A stretch of DNA of 64,000 bases from JAPWJZ01 sp965279315 (lineage in GTDB: Bacteria > Pseudomonadota > Alphaproteobacteria > Micavibrionales > UBA2020), in NCBI GenBank assembly GCA_965279315.1, contig OZ257145.1, forward strand, positions 2,604,001 through 2,668,000, read 5' to 3'. Numbering within the stretch: position 1 is the stretch's first letter; each line of letters begins with the position of its first letter. The translations under genes and the position numbers were made by a program. This document shows, piece after piece, positions 34,387 through 42,593 of this stretch. A model generated the notes under the pieces. That model was not told the DNA's origin. It saw only the letters and a list, made by a program, of their open reading frames with translations, and did no database searches.

Positions 34387-34590
34387 TTATTTCAGGCCGT
34401 CGATCATGCCCTTCGGCACTTCGATCACGAATTCGTCGTCGCCGACGCGGCCTTCCACGGCGGCCATGGCAGCAGCCGACAGTTTCTTGCCGATGATGAC
34501 GTAAGAGTCATTTTCGGTTTCGAGAACGGCAGGGCACTGGCTGCAGGTTGCGCAGATGAATTCGGCGGGGGTGATGTCGATGAGTTTCAT
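34387..34590 (-). CDS. Small CxxCxxC protein
   Basis: 67 residues from MKLIDITPAEFIC. CATCSQC near residue 13 could bind a metal or form disulfides; the rest reads LETENDSYVIIGKKL, DDEFVIEVPKGMIDG. It looks soluble. Placed between the His-rich membrane protein and SCO, so a metal-related role is likely by context only. Confidence 0.7.
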   Translation of the reverse strand: MKLIDITPAEFICATCSQCPAVLETENDSYVIIGKKLSAAAMAAVEGRVGDDEFVIEVPKGMIDGLK

Positions 34591-34603
34591 GGTGGTATCT
34601 CCT

Positions 34604-35167
34604 TTACATTTTGGGTTTGTGGTTGTGGTGGGCAGCAGCCGGTTGTGCCGGCGGTGGTTCGGTCGGTGTCGCGTTCGCACCCGTGTTCGCACCCGGGCCG
34701 CAGATGACGGCGGCGGGCATTTCCGGTGCGTGGTTCTGGTGGTGATGCTGGTGCAAACCGCCGAGGTTCATGGCGGTGGAAATCGCCAATCCTGCGATTG
34801 CCCCGCCGACGACAAGACGTTTTTCCCATTTGCCGGCCAGATGGCCGCGCATATGTTTCCAGGCATAAAGGCCGCCCGCTGTTGCCGCCGCGCTGAACGC
34901 GATGGCAAGCACGGAAAGGCCTGCGGTTGCAGTTGTAATGCCTGCGGTCGCCAGCAGCACGGGCGCCACAAGGCAGCCCGCGTGACCGGCCAGCATCCCG
35001 CCTGCCCCGCCGCCGACAGCGGCAAAGGCTTTCTTCAGAAAACCGCGCAACCCTTTGACAGGGAGCGCATCGGCATTGTTATCGTTTGTGGGGACGGCGC
35101 AATGGTGTTCGCATGACGCCGCAGGTTTGGACGCATGATCGCCATGCGCCGCGTGGTTGTGAGACAT
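34604..35167 (-). CDS. His-rich membrane protein, putative metal handling
   Basis: 187 residues. Both ends are rich in His (SHNHAAHGDHAS and SCEHHCAV at the start, GGLHQHHHQNHAPEM near residue 140 and AAAHHNHKPKM at the end). Between them lie about three hydrophobic segments (residues 50-75, 80-100 and 118-138). Such ends are typical of proteins that sequester or channel copper, nickel or zinc. No family recognised. Second gene of the operon. Confidence 0.72.
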   Translation of the reverse strand: MSHNHAAHGDHASKPAASCEHHCAVPTNDNNADALPVKGLRGFLKKAFAAVGGGAGGMLAGHAGCLVAPVLLATAGITTATAGLSVLAIAFSAAATAGGLYAWKHMRGHLAGKWEKRLVVGGAIAGLAISTAMNLGGLHQHHHQNHAPEMPAAVICGPGANTGANATPTEPPPAQPAAAHHNHKPKM

Positions 35168-35204
35168 AATTGATGATCCTTGGTCGCAAAGTTCAAGCGG
35201 AAAT

Positions 35205-35618
35205 TCAGCGGAATTTCAGCGAAACCGGCGGGCCTTGGGACAGGTAGGATTTGAAATCGCGCTTTGCTTCGGGCGCGGAGGTTGCAGGGGGAACGGGCGG
35301 CGCCTTTTCAAGGGCGGGCGGCTGCAATTGCGGGGGCGTATCCATCGTGCCCAGCGAGAAATGCGCGGCAAAGACGCAAGGCGCATCATGTGCGGCAGGC
35401 GCATGTTGCTTTTGCGGCTGGTCGGGCAGCTGGTCGGCGGGAAGGTAAACGGTCGTGTTGCCTGTCAGGCCGGAGCAGATGACCATCGGGAACAATTCGT
35501 CGCCGGTCGATGCGAAAGCGGGCATGAAACCGGCCGGCACCATCGCGCGCGCCATGACACCCAGCAGCACGAGGCAGCGGAGGGCGGCAAGGGTGTTGAT
35601 TTTAAGGCGCGCGATCAT
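35205..35618 (-). CDS. DUF2946-like copper-related protein
   Basis: 137 residues from ATG 35618; a TTG at 35675 would add 19 residues. LLGVMARAMVPAGFMPAF forms the signal anchor with the ARAxVPxGFMP signature of DUF2946, then FPMVICSGLTG and PCVFAAHFSLG follow. Members are often found next to copper-resistance and cytochrome oxidase genes. The C terminus is Pro-rich. First gene of the operon with the His-rich, CxxCxxC and SCO genes. Confidence 0.78.
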   Translation of the reverse strand: MIARLKINTLAALRCLVLLGVMARAMVPAGFMPAFASTGDELFPMVICSGLTGNTTVYLPADQLPDQPQKQHAPAAHDAPCVFAAHFSLGTMDTPPQLQPPALEKAPPVPPATSAPEAKRDFKSYLSQGPPVSLKFR

Positions 35619-35686
35619 GACGCTAGGTGTAGCAAAAAATCCTCGTCCCGCGAAGACATAAAATTTCTTTTGCAAACAAGGCTGTT

Positions 35687-37018
35687 TTAACCGATGGAAA
35701 GTTTTGCGGGCTTGTATACCGCAACCGGCACGGGGCTGCTGCGCGGCGCGTTCTGCAATTCGTATTCTTCGCGCAGTTTTTTCGCGCCGGGGAATTCGGT
35801 CTCCACCACTTTCTTCAACAGCGGGCTCATGGACTCGGCGTCCTTATATGCCGCATCCAGATAGGTGAAAGATTTCGACGGGTGCAAATAACGGCGCGCG
35901 TAATCCTCGATGATCGCGGCCTGCTGTTCCACGCGGTAATCCTCGAATTTCGATTTCGATGACAGGGTGTAGGTGTATTTGTCCTTCGCTGTCGGTGCGG
36001 TGTCGTTCGTGTATTTGCGTTCCGTCTGGTTCTGCCATACATGCGTCAGTTCATGGACGAAGGTGCCGAATTTATACCCATTCGGTTCCTTCGAAAAATC
36101 TTTCGAGCTGTTTTCAGGGCCCCAGAAATCGGCCGCGACCTTGCCCGTATCGACCGACCCCACGATATCGTCATAGCCTTGCGGGTGCAGGTTGGCGCGG
36201 ATGCTGTCTGTGTTGATGGTGTCGCCGAAGATGCCTTTCAACAGCGCAGCCTCGCCAATTGTCAGCCCGCGTTCCTCGACATTCGCAAATGCCTCGCGCG
36301 CGGATGTTGCGGCGGGGAATTGTTCCTCCACCGTCGCCTCCAGCTGCGGGTCGGTTTCGCTGTTGTCGGGCTGGTCGTCGCGCCAATGGGATTTGCGGTC
36401 GGGATGCAGGAAACGCAGCGCGTAATCCTCCATCATCTTCGCCTGCTGTGTCTGGCCGTAATCGACGAAACTGGTGTCGTCGTCCAGCTTGTACTTGAAC
36501 ACGTTCTTTTCGCCCAGCGTGAATTTGCCGCCAGTATCGTTCTGCCACAGGCGCGTGAGTTCGTAGACGAACGAGCCGAAATTGCTGCCCTTGTCGCGGC
36601 TGAAATCGGCGGAGGCGTTTTTCTCGCCATAGAACTCGATGTCGCGCGTGTTGCTGCCGATAACGCCGGAGCGCAAATTGGTGCGTTCGTCCTTGAAGAA
36701 ATGGACGCGGATGCTGTCGGGGTTCAACTGGTCGCCGAAAATTTTGGTGACCGCCTCGCGCTCCCCTGCTGTCAGGTGGCGCGACTGGTATGGTGCAACC
36801 TCGCCGCTATAGGCATAGGGCGCTTCGGCAACGCGCGGCGCAACGGCGGGCTGGCTGCGGATTGTCTGGCTGATGGGCGCGGGCGTTGCGGGCGGCGTAT
36901 TGTCGTTCTGCGATTGGTAACCACTGATGCCGACGGTCACGCCTGTCGCCAGCACTGCCGACGCGAAGATCGCGGTCAGTCCTTTGCGCAATTTTGATTT
37001 CGGCTGTGTGCCCGCCAT
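35687..37018 (-). CDS. Two-domain zincin-like protein, paralogue 1
   Basis: 443 residues from MAGTQPKSKLRKG (ATG 37018, with GAGAATC upstream). A basic start and one membrane helix (TAIFASAVLATGVTVGI) form an anchor, then a Pro-rich linker. Two homologous ~145-residue domains follow, each with a conserved PxSIRxxxxP-like start, an FxxFVxELTxxWQN core, and YxxxQQAxxxEDYAxRxLHP. In the second domain the core is FVHELTHVWQN (HExxH near residue 322); in the first it is FVYELTRLWQN, lacking both His. So an active and a pseudo domain are likely. Last gene of the trio. Confidence 0.75.
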   Translation of the reverse strand: MAGTQPKSKLRKGLTAIFASAVLATGVTVGISGYQSQNDNTPPATPAPISQTIRSQPAVAPRVAEAPYAYSGEVAPYQSRHLTAGEREAVTKIFGDQLNPDSIRVHFFKDERTNLRSGVIGSNTRDIEFYGEKNASADFSRDKGSNFGSFVYELTRLWQNDTGGKFTLGEKNVFKYKLDDDTSFVDYGQTQQAKMMEDYALRFLHPDRKSHWRDDQPDNSETDPQLEATVEEQFPAATSAREAFANVEERGLTIGEAALLKGIFGDTINTDSIRANLHPQGYDDIVGSVDTGKVAADFWGPENSSKDFSKEPNGYKFGTFVHELTHVWQNQTERKYTNDTAPTAKDKYTYTLSSKSKFEDYRVEQQAAIIEDYARRYLHPSKSFTYLDAAYKDAESMSPLLKKVVETEFPGAKKLREEYELQNAPRSSPVPVAVYKPAKLSIG

Positions 37019-37102
37019 GGTTAGATTCTCTATAAATTCTGGATTTATAAAGAATATATGCAAAAGCCGGCGGGGTCTAGACGTAATTATCAGCCGCGAT
37101 CA

Positions 37103-38443
37103 TCAACCATAGGCGCGAATTGCTGCAGGGCGGTAAAGAGCGACTGGCGTGCCACTGGTATAGCTATGCGTACGCTCGTAATTCAGGCGGAGCTGTTTCG
37201 CCGCCGGAAACTGGGTTTCGACGGTTTTCATCAGCATCTGCGCCTTGCTTTCGGGATTGTCGTACACCTCGCCCAGCCAGGTGAAGGATTTGGACGGGTG
37301 CAGGAAACGGCGCGCGTAATCCTCCACCATCGCGGCCTGCTGTTCGACGCCGTAATCGGTGAACTTGTATTGCGCCTCCAGCGGGTAATGATATTTGTTG
37401 CCATCCGGCACATAGCTTGACGTGAAGCGTTCATTCGTCTGGTTCTGCCACACATGCGTCAATTCATGCACGAAGGTGGCGAAGGCGTCGGTATCCCTGG
37501 TCGTTGTGTATTCGGTGGCGTGGTTTTTACTGCCCCAGAAATCGGCCGCCTTGGACGATGACACAGAGCCCACCGCATCGTCGTATGTTTCCGGATGCAT
37601 ATAAAGATGGACGACAGACGTATTTATCTGGTTGCCGAAGATGCCCTTGATCAAAGCCTGTTCGGCAGGCGTCATGGCGCGCATTTCGACATTCGCGAAA
37701 TCAAGGCGCGCCTGTTTTGCGGTCGGGAACTGGCGCTCCACAAGGCGTTGCAGGAACGGGTCGGTATCCATGCGGTCGCCGCCATATTCTTCGGGCAGCC
37801 AGTTCGATGTGCGCCCTTCGTGCAGGAAACGGCGGGCGTAATCCTCCATGATCTGCGACTGCTGGATCCTGCCATAGGACTGGAATGAATATTGGCTGTC
37901 GAGTTCGTAGCCGGAGGCATCGGGCGTGCCGTGCGTCAACTTGCCGCCCGTCTGGTTCTGCCACAGCTGCGCCAGTTCATAGACGAAGGTGCCGAAATTA
38001 TCGGCCTTGTCGCGGCTGTAATCGGGCGAGGTGTTTTTGCGGCCGTATATATTGATCGTGTTCAGGCTGCCGTCGGGCACTTCCGAAACCGCGTCTTTGC
38101 GCTCGTCTCTGAAAAACTGGAGGTTCAGTTGCGAAACGTCCAGCGATTTTCCGAACAGTTTTTGTATCAGCAGCCCCTCGCCCGCCGTGATGCGGCGCGC
38201 GGCATAGGCACCGGGCGCAAGTTTCACGCCGTCATTCGCGGGCGCAGGGATGGAAATGACGGTCGGCGGTGTTACGGCAGGGGTGGCTGTGGGCTGCGTG
38301 GCTGGCGGCGGCGCGGGGGGCGTGTTGCCTTTATCCTTCGTCATATGGTCGTATAAATTGCTCATGCCGACACCGCCGAGCGCGAGCAGGAACACGACCG
38401 ACAATCCGTTACGTGCCTTTAGGCCGATCTGCTTGCCGTTCAT
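37103..38443 (-). CDS. Two-domain zincin-like protein, paralogue 2
   Basis: 446 residues, ATG with AGGAAAAC upstream. Anchor helix near residues 12-28 (NGLSVVFLLALGGVGM), Pro-rich linker, two homologous domains. The first domain has FVYELAQLWQN near residue 156 (no His), the second FVHELTHVWQN near 324. Both carry QQ(A/S)xxxEDYARRFLHP, where the Glu could be the third zinc ligand. Nine bases separate it from paralogue 3 and 84 from paralogue 1. Confidence 0.75.
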   Translation of the reverse strand: MNGKQIGLKARNGLSVVFLLALGGVGMSNLYDHMTKDKGNTPPAPPPATQPTATPAVTPPTVISIPAPANDGVKLAPGAYAARRITAGEGLLIQKLFGKSLDVSQLNLQFFRDERKDAVSEVPDGSLNTINIYGRKNTSPDYSRDKADNFGTFVYELAQLWQNQTGGKLTHGTPDASGYELDSQYSFQSYGRIQQSQIMEDYARRFLHEGRTSNWLPEEYGGDRMDTDPFLQRLVERQFPTAKQARLDFANVEMRAMTPAEQALIKGIFGNQINTSVVHLYMHPETYDDAVGSVSSSKAADFWGSKNHATEYTTTRDTDAFATFVHELTHVWQNQTNERFTSSYVPDGNKYHYPLEAQYKFTDYGVEQQAAMVEDYARRFLHPSKSFTWLGEVYDNPESKAQMLMKTVETQFPAAKQLRLNYERTHSYTSGTPVALYRPAAIRAYG

Positions 38444-38452
38444 CTTGTTTTC

Positions 38453-39733
38453 CTAGCCGTAGGCCGGTTGTTTTAAAAGCTTGTTATAGGACACAGGCGT
38501 GCCCACGAAGCTCTGGTTGCGTTCGTAATTTTCGCGTAGTTGCCGCGCCTGCGGGAACTGGCTCTCCACCATCCATGCCAGCAGGCTCGCCTTGCTTTCG
38601 GGATCGTTATATTCCTTGCGTAGGTAAGTGAAGGATTTCGACGGGTGCAGGAAGCGGCGCGCGTAATCCTCGATCATCGCGGCCTGCTGTTCAGTCCCGT
38701 AATCGGTGAATTTATATTTGGCATCGAGCGGATAGAGATATTTGTCGTCCTTTGGCACGAAACGGTAATTCGTATAGCGGTAATCGTTCTGTTTTTGCCA
38801 GTTATGCGTCAATTCATGCACGAAGGTGCCGAACAGGTCGCCATTGTCTTCACGCGTATATTCCTGCGAATGGTTTTTCGGGCCCCAGAAGTCGGCGGCG
38901 TCGGGGGAGCTCACAGAACCCACGATATCGCTGTATCCCTGCGGGTCGAGGTTCAGGCGGATCGCACCTGTATTGATCTGGCCGCCGAAAATGCCCTTCA
39001 GCAGCACAGCCTCGGACGCGGTCAGCCCGCGCACCGCAATGCCGGCGGAATCAACGCGCGCCTGCTGCGCTTCGGGGAACTGGTTTTCCACCAGCGCCTT
39101 CAGGAACGGGTCGGTGTCGCTGCGGTCACTGCCGTATTCATTCGGCAGCCAGGCTGAACGGCGGTCGGGATGCAGGAAGCGTCGCGCGTAATCCTCCATG
39201 ATCTGGGATTGCTGGATTGCGCCGTAATCGGAAAAGCCCCAGCGGCTGCTGAGCGGATAGCCGGAATTTTCGGGATTACCGCGCGTATACGCGCCTTCCG
39301 TCTGGTTCTGCCAGATATGCGTCATTTCATAGACGAAGGTGCCGAAATTTCCCGCCTGGTCGCGGCTGTAATCGTCGGAGGCATTCTTGCGCCCGTAAAT
39401 CAGGATGTTGGTGGTGTCGCCCTTTGCCACATCGGAAACCAGCTTAGGCGGGCCGTTTTCAAAAAACTGCAATTTCACCTTCGTGGTGTCGATGCGGTTG
39501 CCGAAAAGTTTTTGCGTCAGCTGCGTTTCGCCCTGGGTCAATCCGCGGCTGGCATAGGCGCCCTTCACGACGTAAGTGCCATCGGGCGCGGCCGTGACCA
39601 CAGGCTGCGTCACGGGCGGCGGCGCGGGCGTGTTGTCCTGTTCGGGCGTGGAATCCAGCAAGACCAGAGCCCCTATGCCCATTGTGGCGGCAAGGAAAAT
39701 TGCGGTCAGACCTTTTTGCAAACCCGAAGACAT
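38453..39733 (-). CDS. Two-domain zincin-like protein, paralogue 3
   Basis: 426 residues from ATG 39733, with AAGGTG 11 bases upstream; a GTG at 39743-39745 is an alternative. Anchor helix near 10-26 (TAIFLAATMGIGALVLL). The first domain has FVYEMTHIWQN near residue 133, keeping one of the two His; the second has FVHELTHNWQK near 306. Each domain has the EDYARRFLHPxxS segment. It is the first gene of the trio and is preceded by an unrelated gene with its own terminator. Confidence 0.75.
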   Translation of the reverse strand: MSSGLQKGLTAIFLAATMGIGALVLLDSTPEQDNTPAPPPVTQPVVTAAPDGTYVVKGAYASRGLTQGETQLTQKLFGNRIDTTKVKLQFFENGPPKLVSDVAKGDTTNILIYGRKNASDDYSRDQAGNFGTFVYEMTHIWQNQTEGAYTRGNPENSGYPLSSRWGFSDYGAIQQSQIMEDYARRFLHPDRRSAWLPNEYGSDRSDTDPFLKALVENQFPEAQQARVDSAGIAVRGLTASEAVLLKGIFGGQINTGAIRLNLDPQGYSDIVGSVSSPDAADFWGPKNHSQEYTREDNGDLFGTFVHELTHNWQKQNDYRYTNYRFVPKDDKYLYPLDAKYKFTDYGTEQQAAMIEDYARRFLHPSKSFTYLRKEYNDPESKASLLAWMVESQFPQARQLRENYERNQSFVGTPVSYNKLLKQPAYG

Positions 39734-39833
39734 TGCTGTTTTCACCTTTCGAACGTTGAAAGATGATATATGGAAATTATAAACCTGTCGAGAAATAAAG
39801 AATTAGCATGACTCTTCAAAGCCTTGGCGCATT

Positions 39834-39859
39834 AAAAAAGGCCGGGGAATTCCCGGCCT
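39834..39859 (-). terminator. Terminator of the 39883-40572 gene
   Basis: AGGCCGGG (39839-39846) and CCCGGCCT (39852-39859) form a stem; on the minus strand it is followed by a T tract (A run at 39834-39839). Confidence 0.85.
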
Positions 39860-39882
39860 GACGTTATTTAATGTTGAAGTCC

Positions 39883-40572
39883 TCAGGCTTCGACGTCGAG
39901 CGTCTGGCCCTCTGTCGATACAGGCACAACATCGGGGGAGTCGCCGGTCGTGTCTTCCGGATCATCGGCGGGCGCAGTGGCCGTGGTCACAGGCGGTGCA
40001 TGCAATGCCGCGATATCGGCGGTGATTTTTTCGACGTATTGCTTGGCCTTCAAAAGGTCGAGGCTGAAATACTCGCCTTCCTTCCGCAATTCGGGTTTCA
40101 GGATGATCGTGAATGTCTTGGCGTTATTGAGGATGAGGCGCGTGTTGGAAATGAATTTAGCTTTCTCCTCGGCCGTGATGGGTGTGCCGCTGTTATATGC
40201 CTTCACGTAATCGGCGGTGGCTGAAGCCAGCTCCTTTAAACTGTACGACAGCGCGCGCACGCTTTGCTTTGCCGTCAAAGTGGTGTCGTCGGCCTGACGT
40301 TCATTCTTGTAAAGGCGATAGGCATTCTGCGTGAAGGCGAGCTTTGCCTCGGCGGAAGCCTTGCTTTTTTCGCCATCGCTCAGGGCGGCCGATTTCAGCG
40401 CGCTCAGCAGGCCCGTTTCCTTGATACGGGCGCTTTTCAGGAAGCCGTATTGCTGGTCATCGGGAACAGCGCCGCCGATCTTTGCGAGCGTGATGTCATA
40501 CGATCCGCCGACCTTGTACTTGTACTTGGCCAGGAAAGTCGCGACAGCGGGATTGTTCGTGTTGATCGACAT
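39883..40572 (-). CDS. Hypothetical protein, helical
   Basis: 229 residues, mainly helical (LLSALKSAALSDGEKSKASA, NAYRLYKNERQADDTTLTAK, RALSYSLKELASATADYVKAY read in pieces) with an acidic, Pro/Thr-rich tail of ~40 residues (PADDPEDTTGDSPDVVP). No signal peptide, no membrane helix. It has its own terminator just before the zincin trio. Family and role unknown. Confidence 0.62.
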   Translation of the reverse strand: MSINTNNPAVATFLAKYKYKVGGSYDITLAKIGGAVPDDQQYGFLKSARIKETGLLSALKSAALSDGEKSKASAEAKLAFTQNAYRLYKNERQADDTTLTAKQSVRALSYSLKELASATADYVKAYNSGTPITAEEKAKFISNTRLILNNAKTFTIILKPELRKEGEYFSLDLLKAKQYVEKITADIAALHAPPVTTATAPADDPEDTTGDSPDVVPVSTEGQTLDVEA

Positions 40573-40786
40573 AACGTCTTTGCGCTTACCTTTCTGGCAG
40601 CAGGGCGGATTTCTGTCCTTATTCCATTTTAACGACAGAATATTAATATTTTGTTAAGTTTTCTGAATTTTGGCATTGGAAAATGGGAACATACCGCCTT
40701 TTTAAGGCGTTAGAGGTGTTCGGACTGGCAGAGCCCCGCCATCTATGCGAAAACGGATGGACGGCCTTCAGGGAAAGGAACAAGGG

Positions 40787-41182
40787 ATGACGACAGCCGA
40801 CGGTAAAGGCGCCCCGCTCCGCATATTGATCGTGGATGACAGTCAGGATTCCGCCATGACCCTTGGCTGGCTGGTGGAGATGCTGGGCGCGGATTACAAG
40901 CTTGCCCATTCCGGCGACGCGGCGCTGGCGATTGCCGCCGAATATACCCCCAACCTTGTGCTGCTGGATATCGGGCTGCCCGGCATGTCGGGCTATGATG
41001 TGTGCAAAAAAATGCGCGAGATGCCGGCCCTTGCCGATACAGTTTTCGCCGCGCAAACCGGCTGGGGCGAAGAACAGCACCGCCGCGCGTCAAAGGAAGC
41101 CGGATTTGACCATCATATGGTCAAGCCTGTGTCGCTCGACAGCCTGCAGGCGTTGCTGACCACGATCCGGGCGCAGAAATAA
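40787..41182 (+). CDS. Single-domain response regulator
   Basis: 131 residues from ATG 40787 with AAGGAACAAGGG upstream; a longer frame exists but starts before the ribosome site. Receiver motifs: ILIVDDSQDS (acidic pair), acceptor Asp in LVLLDIGLPGMSG, Thr in AAQTGWG and Lys in HHMVKPVS. It follows no kinase; an orphan CheY-like protein. The 214 bp before it show no gene. Confidence 0.9.
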   Translation: MTTADGKGAPLRILIVDDSQDSAMTLGWLVEMLGADYKLAHSGDAALAIAAEYTPNLVLLDIGLPGMSGYDVCKKMREMPALADTVFAAQTGWGEEQHRRASKEAGFDHHMVKPVSLDSLQALLTTIRAQK

Positions 41183-41186
41183 TCCG

Positions 41187-41375
41187 CTATTCCTCGTCAT
41201 CCCCGTCAAAACCGGCATCGCCGATTTCAGCCGCGCCGATCAGCTTGGCGGTGGCGACCGTGTCGAGCTTGCGGAATTTGTCGCGGGCAGCGAGCGCCTT
41301 TTGCTTGTTTTTATATTCGTGGATCTCGACGTTTTCGGATTTGTAGATCACCCGCACGATGAATTCATCAGACAT
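41187..41375 (-). CDS. Small hypothetical protein
   Basis: 62 residues from MSDEFIVRVIYKSENVEIH (ATG 41375, GGAG eight bases upstream), with an Asp/Glu tail GDAGFDGDDEE. A beta-alpha start and a Lys/Ala helix are visible. Overlaps the preceding operon gene by eight bases. Function unknown. Confidence 0.62.
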   Translation of the reverse strand: MSDEFIVRVIYKSENVEIHEYKNKQKALAARDKFRKLDTVATAKLIGAAEIGDAGFDGDDEE

Positions 41376-41787
41376 GTTTTTTCTCCGCATATAATTTCGC
41401 GATGCGCGACTGCCACAGGCAGAGCGCGGGCGTGACCACCAGCTCCATGACGATGGCGAGGATCATGCCGGTTTTGGGCACACCGACAAACAGCGCCGCG
41501 CCAAGCCGCGCAAACCCGCCAATCACGATGGGCAGGCAGAGCAGCCGCACATATTGCATGCGGGTTTCGATAGTCGGGATGGCGTACCAAAAAGAAATGC
41601 CGATGCCGAACAGCAGGCCGGACAGGTACCGGAAATGGCTGTCGAGCGAGACATCGCCATTCAACACACCCTGCCCCGCCAGAATATCCATCCCGAACAT
41701 CATACCCGCGCCACCGGCAAATACCGGCACACAACCGCCAATGGCGATGCAGGCCTGCAAAAGGCGGCGTTCGGTATCGCGCATCAT
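41368..41787 (-). CDS. DUF4345-like membrane protein
   Basis: 139 residues with four predicted helices. HFRYLSGLLFGIGISFWYAIP and MQYVRLLCLPIVIGGFARLG fit the DUF4345 pattern of small four-helix inner-membrane proteins with unknown role. Start overlaps the stop of the preceding gene in ATGA and its end overlaps the next start by eight bases, so it lies inside a tight operon. Confidence 0.75.
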   Translation of the reverse strand: MMRDTERRLLQACIAIGGCVPVFAGGAGMMFGMDILAGQGVLNGDVSLDSHFRYLSGLLFGIGISFWYAIPTIETRMQYVRLLCLPIVIGGFARLGAALFVGVPKTGMILAIVMELVVTPALCLWQSRIAKLYAEKKHV

Positions 41788-41990
41788 GCCTTCAGCATTT
41801 CCAGCGCGGCGGCGCGGTGGCCGGGTTTCAGCTTCATGAACAGCTGGCGTGCCTTCTTGATGTCATTCTCCAGCCCCGTCTCCGCCGCTGTTTTCAAGGC
41901 GACAACCGTCGGGTCGGTCGGGCTGATGATAAACGCCAGCGACTTCGACAGCTTCGCCATCGTTTCGCGGTCGATTTTTAATTCGGTCAT
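41784..41990 (-). CDS. Small hypothetical protein
   Basis: 68 residues, helical and basic at the end (LFMKLKPGHRAAALEMLKA). ATG at 41990; nine bases after the preceding gene and four-base overlap with the next. No family recognised. Confidence 0.58.
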   Translation of the reverse strand: MTELKIDRETMAKLSKSLAFIISPTDPTVVALKTAAETGLENDIKKARQLFMKLKPGHRAAALEMLKA

Positions 41991-41998
41991 TTTGATCC

Positions 41999-42340
41999 CT
42001 ATTCCTCTTCCTCGTCATCCCTGAAAATCTTTGCTTTCAGATCCTCCTTGATATCATCAAGGCAGAGGGCCGCCAAGGCAAGGTGGTGTTCGTTTTCGGC
42101 GATATGGACCCAATCGACATGTTCTTCCTCGTTGATGGTCAGGACGACGACCGACTTGACCTTGGTGTTTTTGGCGAATTTTGCCATGTCACGGAGGAAT
42201 TTGGGGATGCCGCCTTCGCCGTCGAATTGCACCTTGTCGATGATGGCGCCTTCCTTGAAATTGACGGTGATGACCTGCGCCTTTTCTTCGGGCGGCGGCG
42301 CGGCGGGGATTTCAGGCGGTTTGTCGATGCTGTCTGTCAT
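41999..42340 (-). CDS. Hypothetical acidic protein
   Basis: 113 residues from MTDSIDKPPEIP, with GGGAC upstream. Pro-rich start, then strands AQVITVNFKEGA and VKSVVVLTINEEEHVDWVHI, helix HHLALAALCLDDIKEDLKA and an acidic end FRDDEEEE. The frame is open further upstream but the earlier Met is in poor context. First gene of the small-protein operon 42340-41187. Function unknown. Confidence 0.62.
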   Translation of the reverse strand: MTDSIDKPPEIPAAPPPEEKAQVITVNFKEGAIIDKVQFDGEGGIPKFLRDMAKFAKNTKVKSVVVLTINEEEHVDWVHIAENEHHLALAALCLDDIKEDLKAKIFRDDEEEE

Positions 42341-42593
42341 GCTGTCCCGCGCCACGCTGGCACGCCTCAGGTTTGTCGAATTGATACAATAAAACAAACG
42401 CTTCGCCGGCGGGTTCCGCTGGGGCTCATGACGCCTGATTTTATTTTACGGCAAAACAGCCTATGAAAGCCTTAACAATGCCAAGTATTTGATAGATATA
42501 GTTTTATATAGGAAATTGACCACCTTACGCGGTTCTGTTAACAATTATAGACCCGACGACCGAAGTTTCCAAAAGGACAAGACGCCGCCATCC

